Positions 7,941 through 17,714 of a stretch of 64,000 bases of DNA are shown here, one piece after another. Both the position numbers and the translations under genes were made by a program. Position 1 is the stretch's first letter. Each line of letters opens with the position of its first letter. Location of the stretch: contig SCSE01000083.1 in the NCBI GenBank assembly GCA_004298015.1, positions 62,001 to 126,000 of the forward strand, in the 5' to 3' direction. The notes under the pieces are model-generated. The model saw only the letters and a program-made list of their open reading frames with translations. It had not been told where the DNA came from and ran no database searches. This stretch comes from Rhodanobacter sp. Lineage in GTDB: Bacteria > Pseudomonadota > Gammaproteobacteria > Xanthomonadales > Rhodanobacteraceae.

Positions 7941-10900
7941 ATGGCCATGCCGTCTCCCTGCGTTCCACAACCGCCCCGCCATCATCTGCTTTCCAACGGT
8001 CGCTACCACGTGATGCTGAGTAGCAACGGCGGCGGCTACAGCCGCCGGGAAGATCTGGCGATCACCCGATGGCGCGAAGACCCCACCGCGGACAGCTGGG
8101 GCAGCTACCTGCTGTTGCGCGACGAGGAAGATGCCAGCGTTTGGTCGGCAACCCGCCAGCCGTTCGGCCGCATATTGCCGGACGATGCGGTGGCCTTCCA
8201 GCCCGGCCGGGCCGTCTTCAGTCGCCGCCACCATAGCCTGCACAGCCGCCTGGATGTGGCGGTCGCCCACGATGCCGACATCGAGCTGCGTCGGCTCACC
8301 CTCAGCAATCACGGTGACCGTACCCGGGTGCTTTCGATCACCTCCTTCGCCGAGCTGGTGCTGGGGCCGGCGGCCGCCGACAACGCCCATCCGGCGTTTT
8401 CCAAGATGTTCGTGCAGACCGAATTCGACGCACGCCGCGGGCTGCTGCTGGCGACCCGACGGCGACGTTCGGACGACGAGCCCACGGTGTGGGCCGCCCA
8501 CGCGCTTCAGGTGGAGGAGCTCCCGGCCAGCGTGGTGCACGAGTACGAAACCGATCGCGCACGCTTTCTCGGACGTGGTCGCACCCTCACCGATGCCGCG
8601 TCGATGCAGGCAGCCGCCGCGCTGTCCGGCACCACTGGCTGCGTACTCGATCCGGTATTCAGCTTGCGCCAGCAGATCACGCTCGCGCCGGGTAGCAGCG
8701 TACGGATGCTTTGCTGGACGTGTGTCGCCGATTCCCGCGACGGGGCGCTGGCACTTAGCGCGCAGTTCGACAAGCCGCATGCCGCCGAATTGCTGTTTGC
8801 CGATGCGGCCGCGCATGCCGAAAACCTGATACATCGGCTCGAGCTCAGTGCGGCGCGACTGGCCTGCCTCACACCCTGGCTGGATGCACTGCTGAGCAGC
8901 GACCTGGCACAGCGTGCGGCGCCCGACGCTCTGGCACGTGGTCGTGGCGGGTCGCCGACGCTCTGGCCTGCCGGTATTTCCGGGGATCGCCCGATCATCC
9001 TGTTGCGGCTGCGCAGCAAAAGTGGCTTGCCACGCCTGCAGGAGCTTTTGCTGGCGCAACGCTGTTGGCGTGAACAGGGGCTGGCGGTCGATGTGGTATT
9101 GCTCAATACGGCCGGTGACGTGGCGGCGGACGATCTGCAACACGCCGTCGACCCGCTGCTCAGTGCGCACAAGGATCAGTTGAAGGCGGGGGACCATGGC
9201 CCCTTGGCGGAGCTGTTCAGCCTGCGCAATGATGCGATCGGCGATGAGCTTCGCGACGGCCTGCAGTGCGTCGCCCGGGTGGTGCTGGACGAGGTGGAGC
9301 ACTCGCATGCCGGCGATTTCGCCCGGCCTGCCGCGGAACGACCAGCCGCGATACGCGCCGGCACAGCCGCTGCCAGCGCCAGCATGGGCACCGCCACGGT
9401 ACTCGAGTTCGCCAACGGCCTCGGTGGTTTCGACGAGGCCGGGCGGGTCTACCGGATTGAGCTCGATGACGACCGCCACACGCCGGCACCGTGGGTCAAT
9501 GTGATCGCCAACCCGGTCTTTGGTTTCGTGGTTTCGGCCGAAGGCGGCGGCTATGCGTGGTCGCAGAACAGCCAGCAGAATCCGCTGACGCCGTGGCCGA
9601 ACGACCCGGTCAGCGACACACCGCACGATGTGATCTATCTGCGCGACCATGACAATGGCGCGTTATGGAGCGCCACCGCGTTGCCAATCCGGGTTGCCGA
9701 TGCGCACTATGCGATCACCCACGGCAAGGGCTGGAGCCGCTTCGAGAACGACGCCCACGGCATCGCACTGGAACTTACCCAGTGCGTTCCGCCCACCGAC
9801 ACGATCAAGTTGTCGCGCCTGCGCCTGCGCAACGGCTCCGCGCACACGCGCAGGCTGTCGATCACCGGCTACGTCGAGTGGGCGCTTGGCCCGAACGGGA
9901 GTACGCCGGCGCCGTTTGTGGTGACCGCGCGCGACGCCTCTACCGGCGCGCTGTTGGCACGTAACCGCTGGCGCGCCGATTTCGGTGAGCGGGTGGCGTT
10001 CTTCGACGCGGCGGGCCAGCAACACGCGATCAGCGGCGATCGTACTGAACTGCTTGGCCCGCTGGGTTCAGTCAAAAGCCCGATGGCGCTCCAGCATGAC
10101 GCACCCTTGTCCGGACGGATCGGCGCCGGTCTCGATCCCTGCGGCGCACTGCAAACCTCTATCGAGCTGCCGCCGCAAACCCAGATCGAGCTGGTGTTCC
10201 TGCTCGGGGATGCGGCGGACGAGGATGCGGCGCGGGCGCTGATCGGCAAGTACCGGACCACCGGTTTTGACCAGGTGCTGGCCGATCTCGATGCGCAGTG
10301 GCGCGGCACGCTCGACACGGTTCAGGTACACACGCCGCATCGCGCGATGGATATCCTGCTCAACGACTGGTTGCTGTACCAGGTCACGGCCTGCCGGCTG
10401 TGGGCACGCACCGCGTACTACCAGGCCAGCGGCGCCTATGGCTTCCGCGACCAGTTGCAGGATGTGATGGCCCTCTGCGCAAGCCGCCCCGAGCTGACCC
10501 GCGAGCACCTGCTGCGCGCTGCCGGACGCCAGTTTGCCGAAGGTGACGTACAGCACTGGTGGCTGCCGCCGAACGGGCAGGGTATCCGCACCCGGATCAG
10601 CGACGACCGCATCTGGCTGGCCCACGTCGCCATGCACTACGTCGAGGTCAGCGGCGACCGCGCGGTACTGGATGAGCAAGTGCCGTTTCTGACCGGCCAG
10701 GTGCTGGCCGACGATGCCAGCGATGCCTTCTTCCAGCCACAGACGTCGGATCAGCAGGTTTCGCTGTACGAACACTGTGCACGCGCCATCGACTCCAGCC
10801 TCGCGGTCGGCGCGCACGCGCTGCCGTTGATCGGCACTGGCGACTGGAACGACGGCATGAACGCGGTCGGTGCCAAAGGGCGTGGCGAGAGTACCTGGCT

Positions 10901-11822
10901 GGGCTGGCTGCTGCTCACCGCGATCGACGCGATGACGCCGCTGGCGGAGCAGCGTGCCGAGGCCGAGCGTGCGGTGCGCTGGCGCACCCATGCCGACGCG
11001 CTGCGCCAGGCGCTGGAGCAGGCCTGGGATGGCGAATGGTATCGACGCGGCTACTACGACGACGGGACGCCACTTGGCTCACGGGACAGTACGCAATGCC
11101 GGATCGATACGATCGCGCAGTCATGGAGCGTGATCGCCGGTGCCACCGATCGCGCGCACAGTGCCCGGGCGATGGAAGCGGTCGACCGGCTGCTGGTCGA
11201 CCACGACCACGGCATCGCACGGCTGTTCACCCCGCCCTTCGATCAGGATGGTCGCAACAACCCCGGCTACATCAAGGGCTATCCGCCGGGCGTGCGCGAG
11301 AATGGCGGTCAGTACACCCACGGCGCGATCTGGTCGATCTTCGCCTGGGCCGGGCTCGGCGAGGGCGACCGTGCGGCCGGGCTGTTCGACTTGCTCAACC
11401 CGATCAAGCACAGCGACCACCCGGCCGCCGTGCAGCGCTACATGGTCGAGCCATACGTGGTCAGCGCCGATGTCTACTCGGTGGCGCCACATGTCGGCCG
11501 CGGCGGCTGGACCTGGTACACCGGCTCGGCTGCCTGGCTGTACCGGGCCGGGCTGGAGTCGATCCTGGGCTTCCAGCTACGCGGGGACCGGTTGCGCATC
11601 GATCCCTGCATCCCGCGCGACTGGCCCGGCTTCGAGCTCAACTACCGCTATCGCGGCACGCACGCCAGGATCACCACCTACGCGATCGAGGTGGCAAATC
11701 CGGAACGGGTCTGCCGTGGTGTAACGGCCGTGGAAATGGATGGCCAGACGCTCGACCCGGCGAGGGCCGTGGCGCTGCTCGATGACGGCAAGACGCACAA
11801 GCTGCGGGTGGTACTGGGCTGA
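7941..11822 (+). CDS. Large GH94 (glycosyltransferase-36) protein, NdvB C-terminal-like
   Basis: A 1293-residue soluble protein with two related GH94 N-terminal beta-sandwich regions (about 10-280 and 510-790; both carry the GGGY...W..N/D..PT/NDPVSD pattern and a D...LWSAT motif). An (alpha/alpha)6 catalytic domain follows (about 800-1260), with the GDWNDGMN motif at 967-974 that holds the general acid. This is the architecture of the C-terminal half of cyclic beta-1,2-glucan synthase NdvB/Cgs. The GT84 domain and membrane helices are absent. It could be a 1,2-beta-oligoglucan phosphorylase or a chain-length-controlling enzyme. The divergent GH144-like gene fits beta-1,2-glucan turnover. The start at 7941 is the first ATG in frame, with only a weak binding site. 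Confidence 0.82.
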   Translation: MAMPSPCVPQPPRHHLLSNGRYHVMLSSNGGGYSRREDLAITRWREDPTADSWGSYLLLRDEEDASVWSATRQPFGRILPDDAVAFQPGRAVFSRRHHSLHSRLDVAVAHDADIELRRLTLSNHGDRTRVLSITSFAELVLGPAAADNAHPAFSKMFVQTEFDARRGLLLATRRRRSDDEPTVWAAHALQVEELPASVVHEYETDRARFLGRGRTLTDAASMQAAAALSGTTGCVLDPVFSLRQQITLAPGSSVRMLCWTCVADSRDGALALSAQFDKPHAAELLFADAAAHAENLIHRLELSAARLACLTPWLDALLSSDLAQRAAPDALARGRGGSPTLWPAGISGDRPIILLRLRSKSGLPRLQELLLAQRCWREQGLAVDVVLLNTAGDVAADDLQHAVDPLLSAHKDQLKAGDHGPLAELFSLRNDAIGDELRDGLQCVARVVLDEVEHSHAGDFARPAAERPAAIRAGTAAASASMGTATVLEFANGLGGFDEAGRVYRIELDDDRHTPAPWVNVIANPVFGFVVSAEGGGYAWSQNSQQNPLTPWPNDPVSDTPHDVIYLRDHDNGALWSATALPIRVADAHYAITHGKGWSRFENDAHGIALELTQCVPPTDTIKLSRLRLRNGSAHTRRLSITGYVEWALGPNGSTPAPFVVTARDASTGALLARNRWRADFGERVAFFDAAGQQHAISGDRTELLGPLGSVKSPMALQHDAPLSGRIGAGLDPCGALQTSIELPPQTQIELVFLLGDAADEDAARALIGKYRTTGFDQVLADLDAQWRGTLDTVQVHTPHRAMDILLNDWLLYQVTACRLWARTAYYQASGAYGFRDQLQDVMALCASRPELTREHLLRAAGRQFAEGDVQHWWLPPNGQGIRTRISDDRIWLAHVAMHYVEVSGDRAVLDEQVPFLTGQVLADDASDAFFQPQTSDQQVSLYEHCARAIDSSLAVGAHALPLIGTGDWNDGMNAVGAKGRGESTWLGWLLLTAIDAMTPLAEQRAEAERAVRWRTHADALRQALEQAWDGEWYRRGYYDDGTPLGSRDSTQCRIDTIAQSWSVIAGATDRAHSARAMEAVDRLLVDHDHGIARLFTPPFDQDGRNNPGYIKGYPPGVRENGGQYTHGAIWSIFAWAGLGEGDRAAGLFDLLNPIKHSDHPAAVQRYMVEPYVVSADVYSVAPHVGRGGWTWYTGSAAWLYRAGLESILGFQLRGDRLRIDPCIPRDWPGFELNYRYRGTHARITTYAIEVANPERVCRGVTAVEMDGQTLDPARAVALLDDGKTHKLRVVLG

Positions 11823-11944
11823 CACCAGAACGCCCGGAAGTGTGGCGGTACGGTTGAATTTGTCTATCTGCCGCACGCGTCGTCGAACATCCGGTCCGGC
11901 GACGCTCTCGCTACGGCATTCGATATTTTCCCGACCGCTGACGG

Positions 11945-13852
11945 CTACTTGCTGGCCGGGCTGTAACGCAGGGTCAGGTACCAGGTACGGCCGAGCTGGT
12001 TGTAATAGTAGGCTGTCTCGTAGCGGTGATCGAAGGCATTCGACAGCCGCGCCTGCACCTGCCAGGCCGGCGCGAAGTGGTAGCTGGCACGGAAGGCAAC
12101 CGTGCTGTAGCCGCCGAGTCGATGCCGATTGGCCAGATCATCGTAGCTGTGCCCGGCGGCATACAACGTGCCGCCGAGGCCAATCTCGCCAAAGCGACGA
12201 TCCAGATCGATCCGCGCGGTGCGCTCGGGGCGACGCGGCAACCAGTGCCCCCGATCGACGCCACCACGGCTCAGTGGTTGTTGCAGCGTCAGATAGCTCT
12301 GTACGCGCCAACCTTCCACGGTCGTGCCCAGCTGCGCCTCAAGGCCGCGGATTCGCGCCTTGTTGATGTTCTTCGGGTAATAGTGGCTGTCCAGCGTGAT
12401 CAGCTGGTCGATCCGGGTCTGGTAGGCGTTCAACGCCCAGTGCCAGCCATCGAGTTGCTGTGCGAGGCCGAGCTCCGCGCTGCGCGACGTCTCCGGCTTC
12501 AGATCCGGATTGGCCGAAGCGATACCGTAGAACGGCGGGTAGTACAAGTCATTGAAGGTGGGTGCGTGGAAGGCGGTGCCGTAGCTCGCCATCAGCCGCA
12601 GGCCATGATCGAAATGGTAGCCCCAGGCCAGCGCACCGGTAGTGTGATCGCCGAACTGCTGGTTGCGATCGCGGCGCAACGAAAACTGCACTTCGTTGTG
12701 ACCGAAACTGCCCTGGTACTGCGCATAGCCGCCGAGATCGTCGCGGCTGGTGGCAAGGTAGGCAGTGCTGCTGTTGACCTGCTCCTGCTGGTAGTCGACG
12801 CCCACGGTCAACAGTTGGTTGCTGGCCAGACTGATGTCGTTCTGCCATGACCCCTGATTGCGGCGCGAGTTGGTATAGCCGGTGGGCGTGCGCGGATAAT
12901 AGGTACCGTAGTAGGTGCCCTGATAAGAGGTGTCGGACAGGTCCCTGGTCTGGCCCGCGGTCACGGTGACTTGCCAGGCGTCCAGCGGCGAGAAGCTCAG
13001 CCGCGCACTGGCGACACGTTGCTCGTTGATCGCCCGATTGCCGCCGTAGGGGCTGCCGGTGTAGCCGATGTCGTTCTTGCTGCGCAGCCAGTCAACCGCC
13101 AGTTCGGTGCCGTTGTCCCAGCGATAGCCTGCGTTGGCCGCACCGTTCCAGTTGCGGAATGCGTCAGGCCGCGGGTCGTCGACGAAACATCCCGCGCCGG
13201 CTTCGGCCGCGCCCATCCGGCAAGCCGGGATGCCACTGGTGTACTGGCCGCCGAGGCTGAGGTTGTACCAGGCATGCTGGTCACCGCCAGCCACCCCCGC
13301 CTCGCTGCCGAACAGGCCGTGGCTGCCGGCGGTGATGCTCAGCGACGGCGCGACGCCACCGTGGCGGTAGCCGTGGCGGGTAAAAATCTGGATCACGCCA
13401 CCGATCGCATCGGCGCCGTACAGGCTCGAACGCGGGCCGCGCACGATCTCGATCCGCTCGATCTGATCCACCGGAATCTGCTCCAGCGACGCCAGCCCCG
13501 CCGTCGCTGAACCGATCCGCATACCATCAAGCAGCACCAGTGTCTGGGTCGAATTGGTGCCGCGCAAGAACAGCGAGGTCTGTGCGCCGAGACCGCCGGA
13601 TTGGGCAAACGTGACACCGGGCAAGCCCCGCAACAGATCCGCGACCGAGACCGGCTGCAGACGCTCGATGTCGGCACGGGTGATCACGGTGACCGACGAC
13701 AGCGCGTCGTTGACGGTGATCGTGGTACGCGTGGCGGTGACGATCACCGGGTCCAGCACCCGGCTGCCGTCCTGTCCCCTGACGCCCTGGTCGGCGGCAT
13801 GGGCCGCCATGGTGCAACTGAGCAGCGCCGCTGCCAGCAAAGACTTCTTCAT
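11945..13852 (-). CDS. btuB: TonB-dependent vitamin B12 (cobalamin) outer-membrane receptor
   Basis: A 635-residue outer-membrane receptor. The signal peptide covers residues 1-22 (KKSLLAAALLSCTMAAHA), with a TonB box (DPVIVTATR) near 34 and a plug domain about 45-160 (LRGLPGV, SLFLRGTNSTQTLVLLDG, GPRSSLYGADAIGGVI). A 22-strand barrel follows, ending in an aromatic-rich strand WYLTLRYSPASK. Length and plug match BtuB. The cobalamin riboswitch just upstream makes B12 or another corrinoid the likely ligand. Translation starts at the ATG at 13852, which gives a clean signal peptide. It is convergent with the GH94 gene and stands alone; btuCDF are not in the window. Confidence 0.93.
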   Translation of the reverse strand: MKKSLLAAALLSCTMAAHAADQGVRGQDGSRVLDPVIVTATRTTITVNDALSSVTVITRADIERLQPVSVADLLRGLPGVTFAQSGGLGAQTSLFLRGTNSTQTLVLLDGMRIGSATAGLASLEQIPVDQIERIEIVRGPRSSLYGADAIGGVIQIFTRHGYRHGGVAPSLSITAGSHGLFGSEAGVAGGDQHAWYNLSLGGQYTSGIPACRMGAAEAGAGCFVDDPRPDAFRNWNGAANAGYRWDNGTELAVDWLRSKNDIGYTGSPYGGNRAINEQRVASARLSFSPLDAWQVTVTAGQTRDLSDTSYQGTYYGTYYPRTPTGYTNSRRNQGSWQNDISLASNQLLTVGVDYQQEQVNSSTAYLATSRDDLGGYAQYQGSFGHNEVQFSLRRDRNQQFGDHTTGALAWGYHFDHGLRLMASYGTAFHAPTFNDLYYPPFYGIASANPDLKPETSRSAELGLAQQLDGWHWALNAYQTRIDQLITLDSHYYPKNINKARIRGLEAQLGTTVEGWRVQSYLTLQQPLSRGGVDRGHWLPRRPERTARIDLDRRFGEIGLGGTLYAAGHSYDDLANRHRLGGYSTVAFRASYHFAPAWQVQARLSNAFDHRYETAYYYNQLGRTWYLTLRYSPASK

Positions 13853-13995
13853 GTTCGTTCCTCGGCCGCGCACCCGCGCACGGCTCATGCATGCAATGAG
13901 CTGGCAGCTGACGAGGGAGGGGACGGAACAACGGGCAGGGAGGGTCGCCACAGCACGTGGTTCAGCCTCGCCCACCGCGAGCCACCAGGAAATCG

Positions 13996-14200
13996 TCCAG
14001 GCCGGTCTCCGGGCTTGCAAGTGGCATGCGGTGATCCGCCTTGCCCCGAACAGCGCCTTCCCGTGCCGTGCACAGTGGCCTTTCGCTGTTCGACTACTCG
14101 CTTACCGTTGCGGGGGCAGCGCCGGTCTTGCAGTGCATCGCGCACCACGCACCGGCTTCCCGTTTCATCCTTCGGGCATACGCCGTCGGGACACCTGAAC
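13996..14200 (-). ncRNA. Cobalamin (AdoCbl) riboswitch upstream of btuB
   Basis: Read on the minus strand, the leader carries the hallmark blocks of the cobalamin riboswitch in order. These are GGGAAGCCGGTG (near 14165-14150), GCTGCCCCCGCAACGGTAAG (14120-14101, the strongest signature), GGCCACTG (14080-14073), CGGGAAGGCGC (near 14063) and AGCCCGGAGACCGGCC (14016-14001). It lies about 145 bases before the btuB start. Such elements lower expression when adenosylcobalamin is plentiful. The expression platform between 13853 and 13995 is not obvious; I see no T-run terminator, so control of translation is more likely. Confidence 0.95.
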
Positions 14201-14543
14201 TGAACGGGATTTTAACGGCTGCGACCCGTGGTCGCAATGGGATACCCCTAAATCGAGCTCATTGTTCGATAAATAGATTCGATCACGGAGAACGTGACAG
14301 AAAACATGTGATTTCGAAACGGTGTAATCGCATTCGCGATATATTTCTACGAAAACGTAACAATTTGTATTGACGCAAGGTTTTACGAGGGCTTAAGGTC
14401 GAACGACAAGTCAGTCGATACCGCGAAAGATCAAGTGTTTGCACGCGTCATCGAAAGCTTTGGCTGCCGACCGACTTGTTTGCTCATCGCATGAACGTGC
14501 GTTATTCGGCCACTCGGCCTTACTCTGGGGAGAGTCCTTCACA
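14201..14543. promoter_or_regulatory. AT-richer intergenic region between btuB riboswitch and the Oar-like receptor
   Basis: This 343-base gap has no convincing gene. It is clearly richer in A and T than its surroundings. It should contain the btuB/riboswitch promoter reading left and the receptor promoter reading right. A candidate for the latter is TTGACG at 14370-14375, 17 bases, then TTAAGG at 14393-14398. GGGGAGAG at 14527-14534 is the ribosome binding site of the receptor. Confidence 0.45.
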
Positions 14544-17500
14544 ATGACCATTCGAAACAAAAAACGCGCGCCACTCTGGCGCCACACTGCGCTGGCCGTG
14601 GCCTTGGGCATGAGCCTGGGCGGCGTCGCCATGGCACAGTCAACCTCCGGCTCGATCTTCGGGCAGGCGCCTGTCGCATCAGGCGAGACCATCACCGTGC
14701 AGAGCGCTTCCGGAGTGAAGCGCACGGTCGACATTGATCAGTTGGGCCATTACAACGTCGGATCTCTGCCGGTAGGCACCTACAAAGTCACTCTGCAGCG
14801 GGATGGCAAAGTGATCTCCTCGCGCTCTAACGTCGTCATACGCGTGGGTTCTGGCACTGAAGTGTCTTTCTCCAGCGCTTCCGCACCTGAGGGCGTGAAG
14901 AACCTGGACGTGCTCACGGTCACCGCGAATGCGTTGCCGACCATCGATGTGTCAAGCGTCGATTCGCGCACCGTAATCACCTCCCAGCAGTTGCGAGAGT
15001 TGCCACTGGGTCGTTCAACGGAAGCAATCGCGCTGCTAAGCCCCGGTGCGATTGCCGGCAGCACCCGCACCAACCTGACTGGCCCTACGGGCAATCAGCT
15101 GGTTTCATTCGGCGGCGCAGGCGTCACTGAAAACGCCTATTACATCAACGGCATGAATGTAACCGATCCGCTCAATGGCCTGGGTGGCATCGACTTGCCC
15201 TACGGCTCGATAGAACAGGTGGAACTGCTGACGGGTGGTTACGGCGCCGCCTATGGGCGCTCCGACGGCGGTGTGCTAAACCAGATCGGCAAGCGCGGCA
15301 CCAATGACTGGCATTTTGGCGCACGAGTGCTCTATACGCCTGACTGGGCAAAATCGGATCCTGTAAACATCAACTATCCGGCGGCCAATAGCAAGGCAGG
15401 TCAACTACGGCAGTTTCGCGGCGACAACAAAGGCACGACGACCACTGAGAGCGCATATGTTGGCGGCCCTTTGATCCGGGACAAACTGTTCCTTTTTGCA
15501 TCGGTAGAGGCGGAAAAAGCCACGTATAAGAACGTTTCGTCGATGAGCTCCACATCGACGGTCGATCGTTACCAGTACGACAATCCGAAGTGGTACGCGA
15601 AGCTCGATTGGAATATCAACGACAGCAATATTCTTGAGCTCACCGGCGCTTCGACCAAGCACAGTCGCTCCGGCAACACCTACGCCTACGACTACAACAC
15701 CCGCAGTCAGGCGGCTTTCATTTCGGCCGACGAGCATACCAAAGTTGCGGCCAATATGTGGATCGCCAAATACACGGGTTACCTGACCGATAGTCTCACC
15801 CTCAGTGCTCAATATGGTAAACAGGTCACGGACCTGTACAGTCAGCTGCCTGCCGGTTTTGATCCTACGCTGATTTCTGTCATAGGAGGTGGCGAACAGG
15901 ATCCTGCACTTTCGGGCGGTGGCGGCGGCATAACCAATAGCCAGATCATCAGCACAACAGTGACCAATCCTGCGCATCAGACCAAGGGTGCGAATTACCG
16001 TCTGGACGTCACCTATATCCTCGGCGACCACACGATCACCGCAGGCATAGATAACCAACAGACCCAGGATTTGAATGACGGCGATTTCATTCCTACTAAC
16101 GCCGGTTTCGTCTGGGAATATGCCAAGCAAAACAACCCGCAGGAGGACATAAGCTTGGGACAAGTAAGTCCAGCGGGCGGACAAGGTTACTACGTCGACA
16201 AGTACCGCAGGGCTTCGGCGGCTTCGGTGCGGGTTGAACAGCGCGCACAGTACATCGAGGACACTTGGCAAGTTACTGATCGCTGGATAGTGAAGGCTGG
16301 TCTGCGCAACGACCAGTTCACTAACTACAATAGCGACTCAATTCCCTACATCCGCCAGACCAAGCCGCAATGGGCGCCGCGACTGGGAGCGAGCTGGGAT
16401 GTCAACGGTGACTCCAGCTTCAAGGTCTACGCCAACGCCGGGCGCTACTATTTGGCACTTCCGACCAGCGTGGCGCTCCGCGGAGCGTCAGGCTCCCTGT
16501 TCACGCGCGAGTATTACAACTATACGGGAATCGACCCGGTCACCGGCTACCCGACTGGCCTGACTCCCATCAACACAATAAACGGACCAGGTGTACCTTA
16601 CTCCTCAAACAACGAATACGGTCAGGCGCCAGATCCGCGAACCGTGACTGCCACCAACCTTAAAGCACAGTACCAAGATGAATACATCGCTGGCTTCGAC
16701 AAGAAGTTCAATGATGCCTGGACCTACGGCGCGAAGTTGACGTATCGCAGCTTGAAGAACGCCATTGATGACACATGCAACAAGCAGTTGTTCATCTCCA
16801 AGGCACAGTCACAAGGTCTCGACACTACGAATATTCGCGGCTGCTATTTCTTCAATCCGGGGCGCGGCGCTACGTTCCAGGTTCCAAATGGCACCGGAGG
16901 CTATGGGGAACTATCTTTCAACAGCGTCGAACTTGGCTACGCACATGCCAAGCGAAACTACTATTCAGCAAACCTTTTTCTTGAACATCCGTATGACGGA
17001 ACCTGGTATGGCCGGCTGGACTACACCTATGCCCGGAGCTATGGAAACACCGAAGGACAGGTCAAGTCGGATATTGGTCAAAATGACATTGCTGCGACGC
17101 AAGACTGGGACTATCCATCGCTTATGCAATACGCGGGCGGACAGTTGGCGAATAGCCGTCAGCATCAGCTGAAAATCTACGGCAGCTACAAGGTTCTTCC
17201 GGAGTGGACGGTCTCGGGGCTAGTTTCAGTAATTTCAGGCGCTCCGACAGATTGTCTCGGTTATTACGGCCCGAACCAGACTACACCCGCCTACCCGGGC
17301 CCGTACTATCACTGGTGTAATGGCAAGCCGGCCCCGGCAGGCTCGGCCGGCAATACACCTTGGACCAAGACGGTAAACGTCAATCTTGAGTATCGTCCTG
17401 AGTTTGCTGACAAGAAGCTGGCGTTTAACGTGCAGATCAACAACTTGTTCGATGAGCAGGTTCCGACGACATTGTATGCCTACAACACTTCGTTTTACCG

Positions 17501-17561
17501 ACTGGTTCAAGGCACGCAGACTCCGCGCTATGTGCGGTTTGGCGTGACGTACGACTATTAA
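14544..17561 (+). CDS. TonB-dependent receptor, Oar-like
   Basis: A 1005-residue outer-membrane receptor with a signal peptide (1-31, cut after AMA). A carboxypeptidase-regulatory-like beta-sandwich covers about 33-110 (GSIFGQAP...GHYNVGSLPVGTYKVTL), typical of Oar proteins. A plug at about 120-240 (LRELPLGRSTEAIALLSPG, NAYYINGMNVTDP, GGYGAAYGRSDGGVLN) is followed by a long barrel ending in RFGVTYDY. Oar-type receptors take up large or unusual substrates; the ligand is unknown. The ATG at 14544 has GGGGAGAG 9 bases upstream. GC content is visibly lower than in neighbouring genes, which hints at transfer or different selection. A strong terminator follows. Confidence 0.9.
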   Translation: MTIRNKKRAPLWRHTALAVALGMSLGGVAMAQSTSGSIFGQAPVASGETITVQSASGVKRTVDIDQLGHYNVGSLPVGTYKVTLQRDGKVISSRSNVVIRVGSGTEVSFSSASAPEGVKNLDVLTVTANALPTIDVSSVDSRTVITSQQLRELPLGRSTEAIALLSPGAIAGSTRTNLTGPTGNQLVSFGGAGVTENAYYINGMNVTDPLNGLGGIDLPYGSIEQVELLTGGYGAAYGRSDGGVLNQIGKRGTNDWHFGARVLYTPDWAKSDPVNINYPAANSKAGQLRQFRGDNKGTTTTESAYVGGPLIRDKLFLFASVEAEKATYKNVSSMSSTSTVDRYQYDNPKWYAKLDWNINDSNILELTGASTKHSRSGNTYAYDYNTRSQAAFISADEHTKVAANMWIAKYTGYLTDSLTLSAQYGKQVTDLYSQLPAGFDPTLISVIGGGEQDPALSGGGGGITNSQIISTTVTNPAHQTKGANYRLDVTYILGDHTITAGIDNQQTQDLNDGDFIPTNAGFVWEYAKQNNPQEDISLGQVSPAGGQGYYVDKYRRASAASVRVEQRAQYIEDTWQVTDRWIVKAGLRNDQFTNYNSDSIPYIRQTKPQWAPRLGASWDVNGDSSFKVYANAGRYYLALPTSVALRGASGSLFTREYYNYTGIDPVTGYPTGLTPINTINGPGVPYSSNNEYGQAPDPRTVTATNLKAQYQDEYIAGFDKKFNDAWTYGAKLTYRSLKNAIDDTCNKQLFISKAQSQGLDTTNIRGCYFFNPGRGATFQVPNGTGGYGELSFNSVELGYAHAKRNYYSANLFLEHPYDGTWYGRLDYTYARSYGNTEGQVKSDIGQNDIAATQDWDYPSLMQYAGGQLANSRQHQLKIYGSYKVLPEWTVSGLVSVISGAPTDCLGYYGPNQTTPAYPGPYYHWCNGKPAPAGSAGNTPWTKTVNVNLEYRPEFADKKLAFNVQINNLFDEQVPTTLYAYNTSFYRLVQGTQTPRYVRFGVTYDY

Positions 17562-17586
17562 GTAGCACGCAAATGTGATCCAAAAA

Positions 17587-17617
17587 CGCCGGGGCTATGC
17601 TCCGGCGCTTTTTTTTC
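17587..17617 (+). terminator. Rho-independent terminator after the Oar-like receptor gene
   Basis: CGCCGGGGC (17587-17595), loop TAT, and GCTCCGGCG (17599-17607) form a 9-bp stem with one G-T pair. A run of nine T follows from 17609. It starts 25 bases after the receptor stop. Confidence 0.92.
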
Positions 17618-17714
17618 GCCGGTGACAAGTCCAGGCGTGACTATGGGGCCCACGATGGAGCGCTCCAACGGCACGTGTCTCGCAATGCTCGCCTGGCGCG
17701 CCACCGATTGCGAT

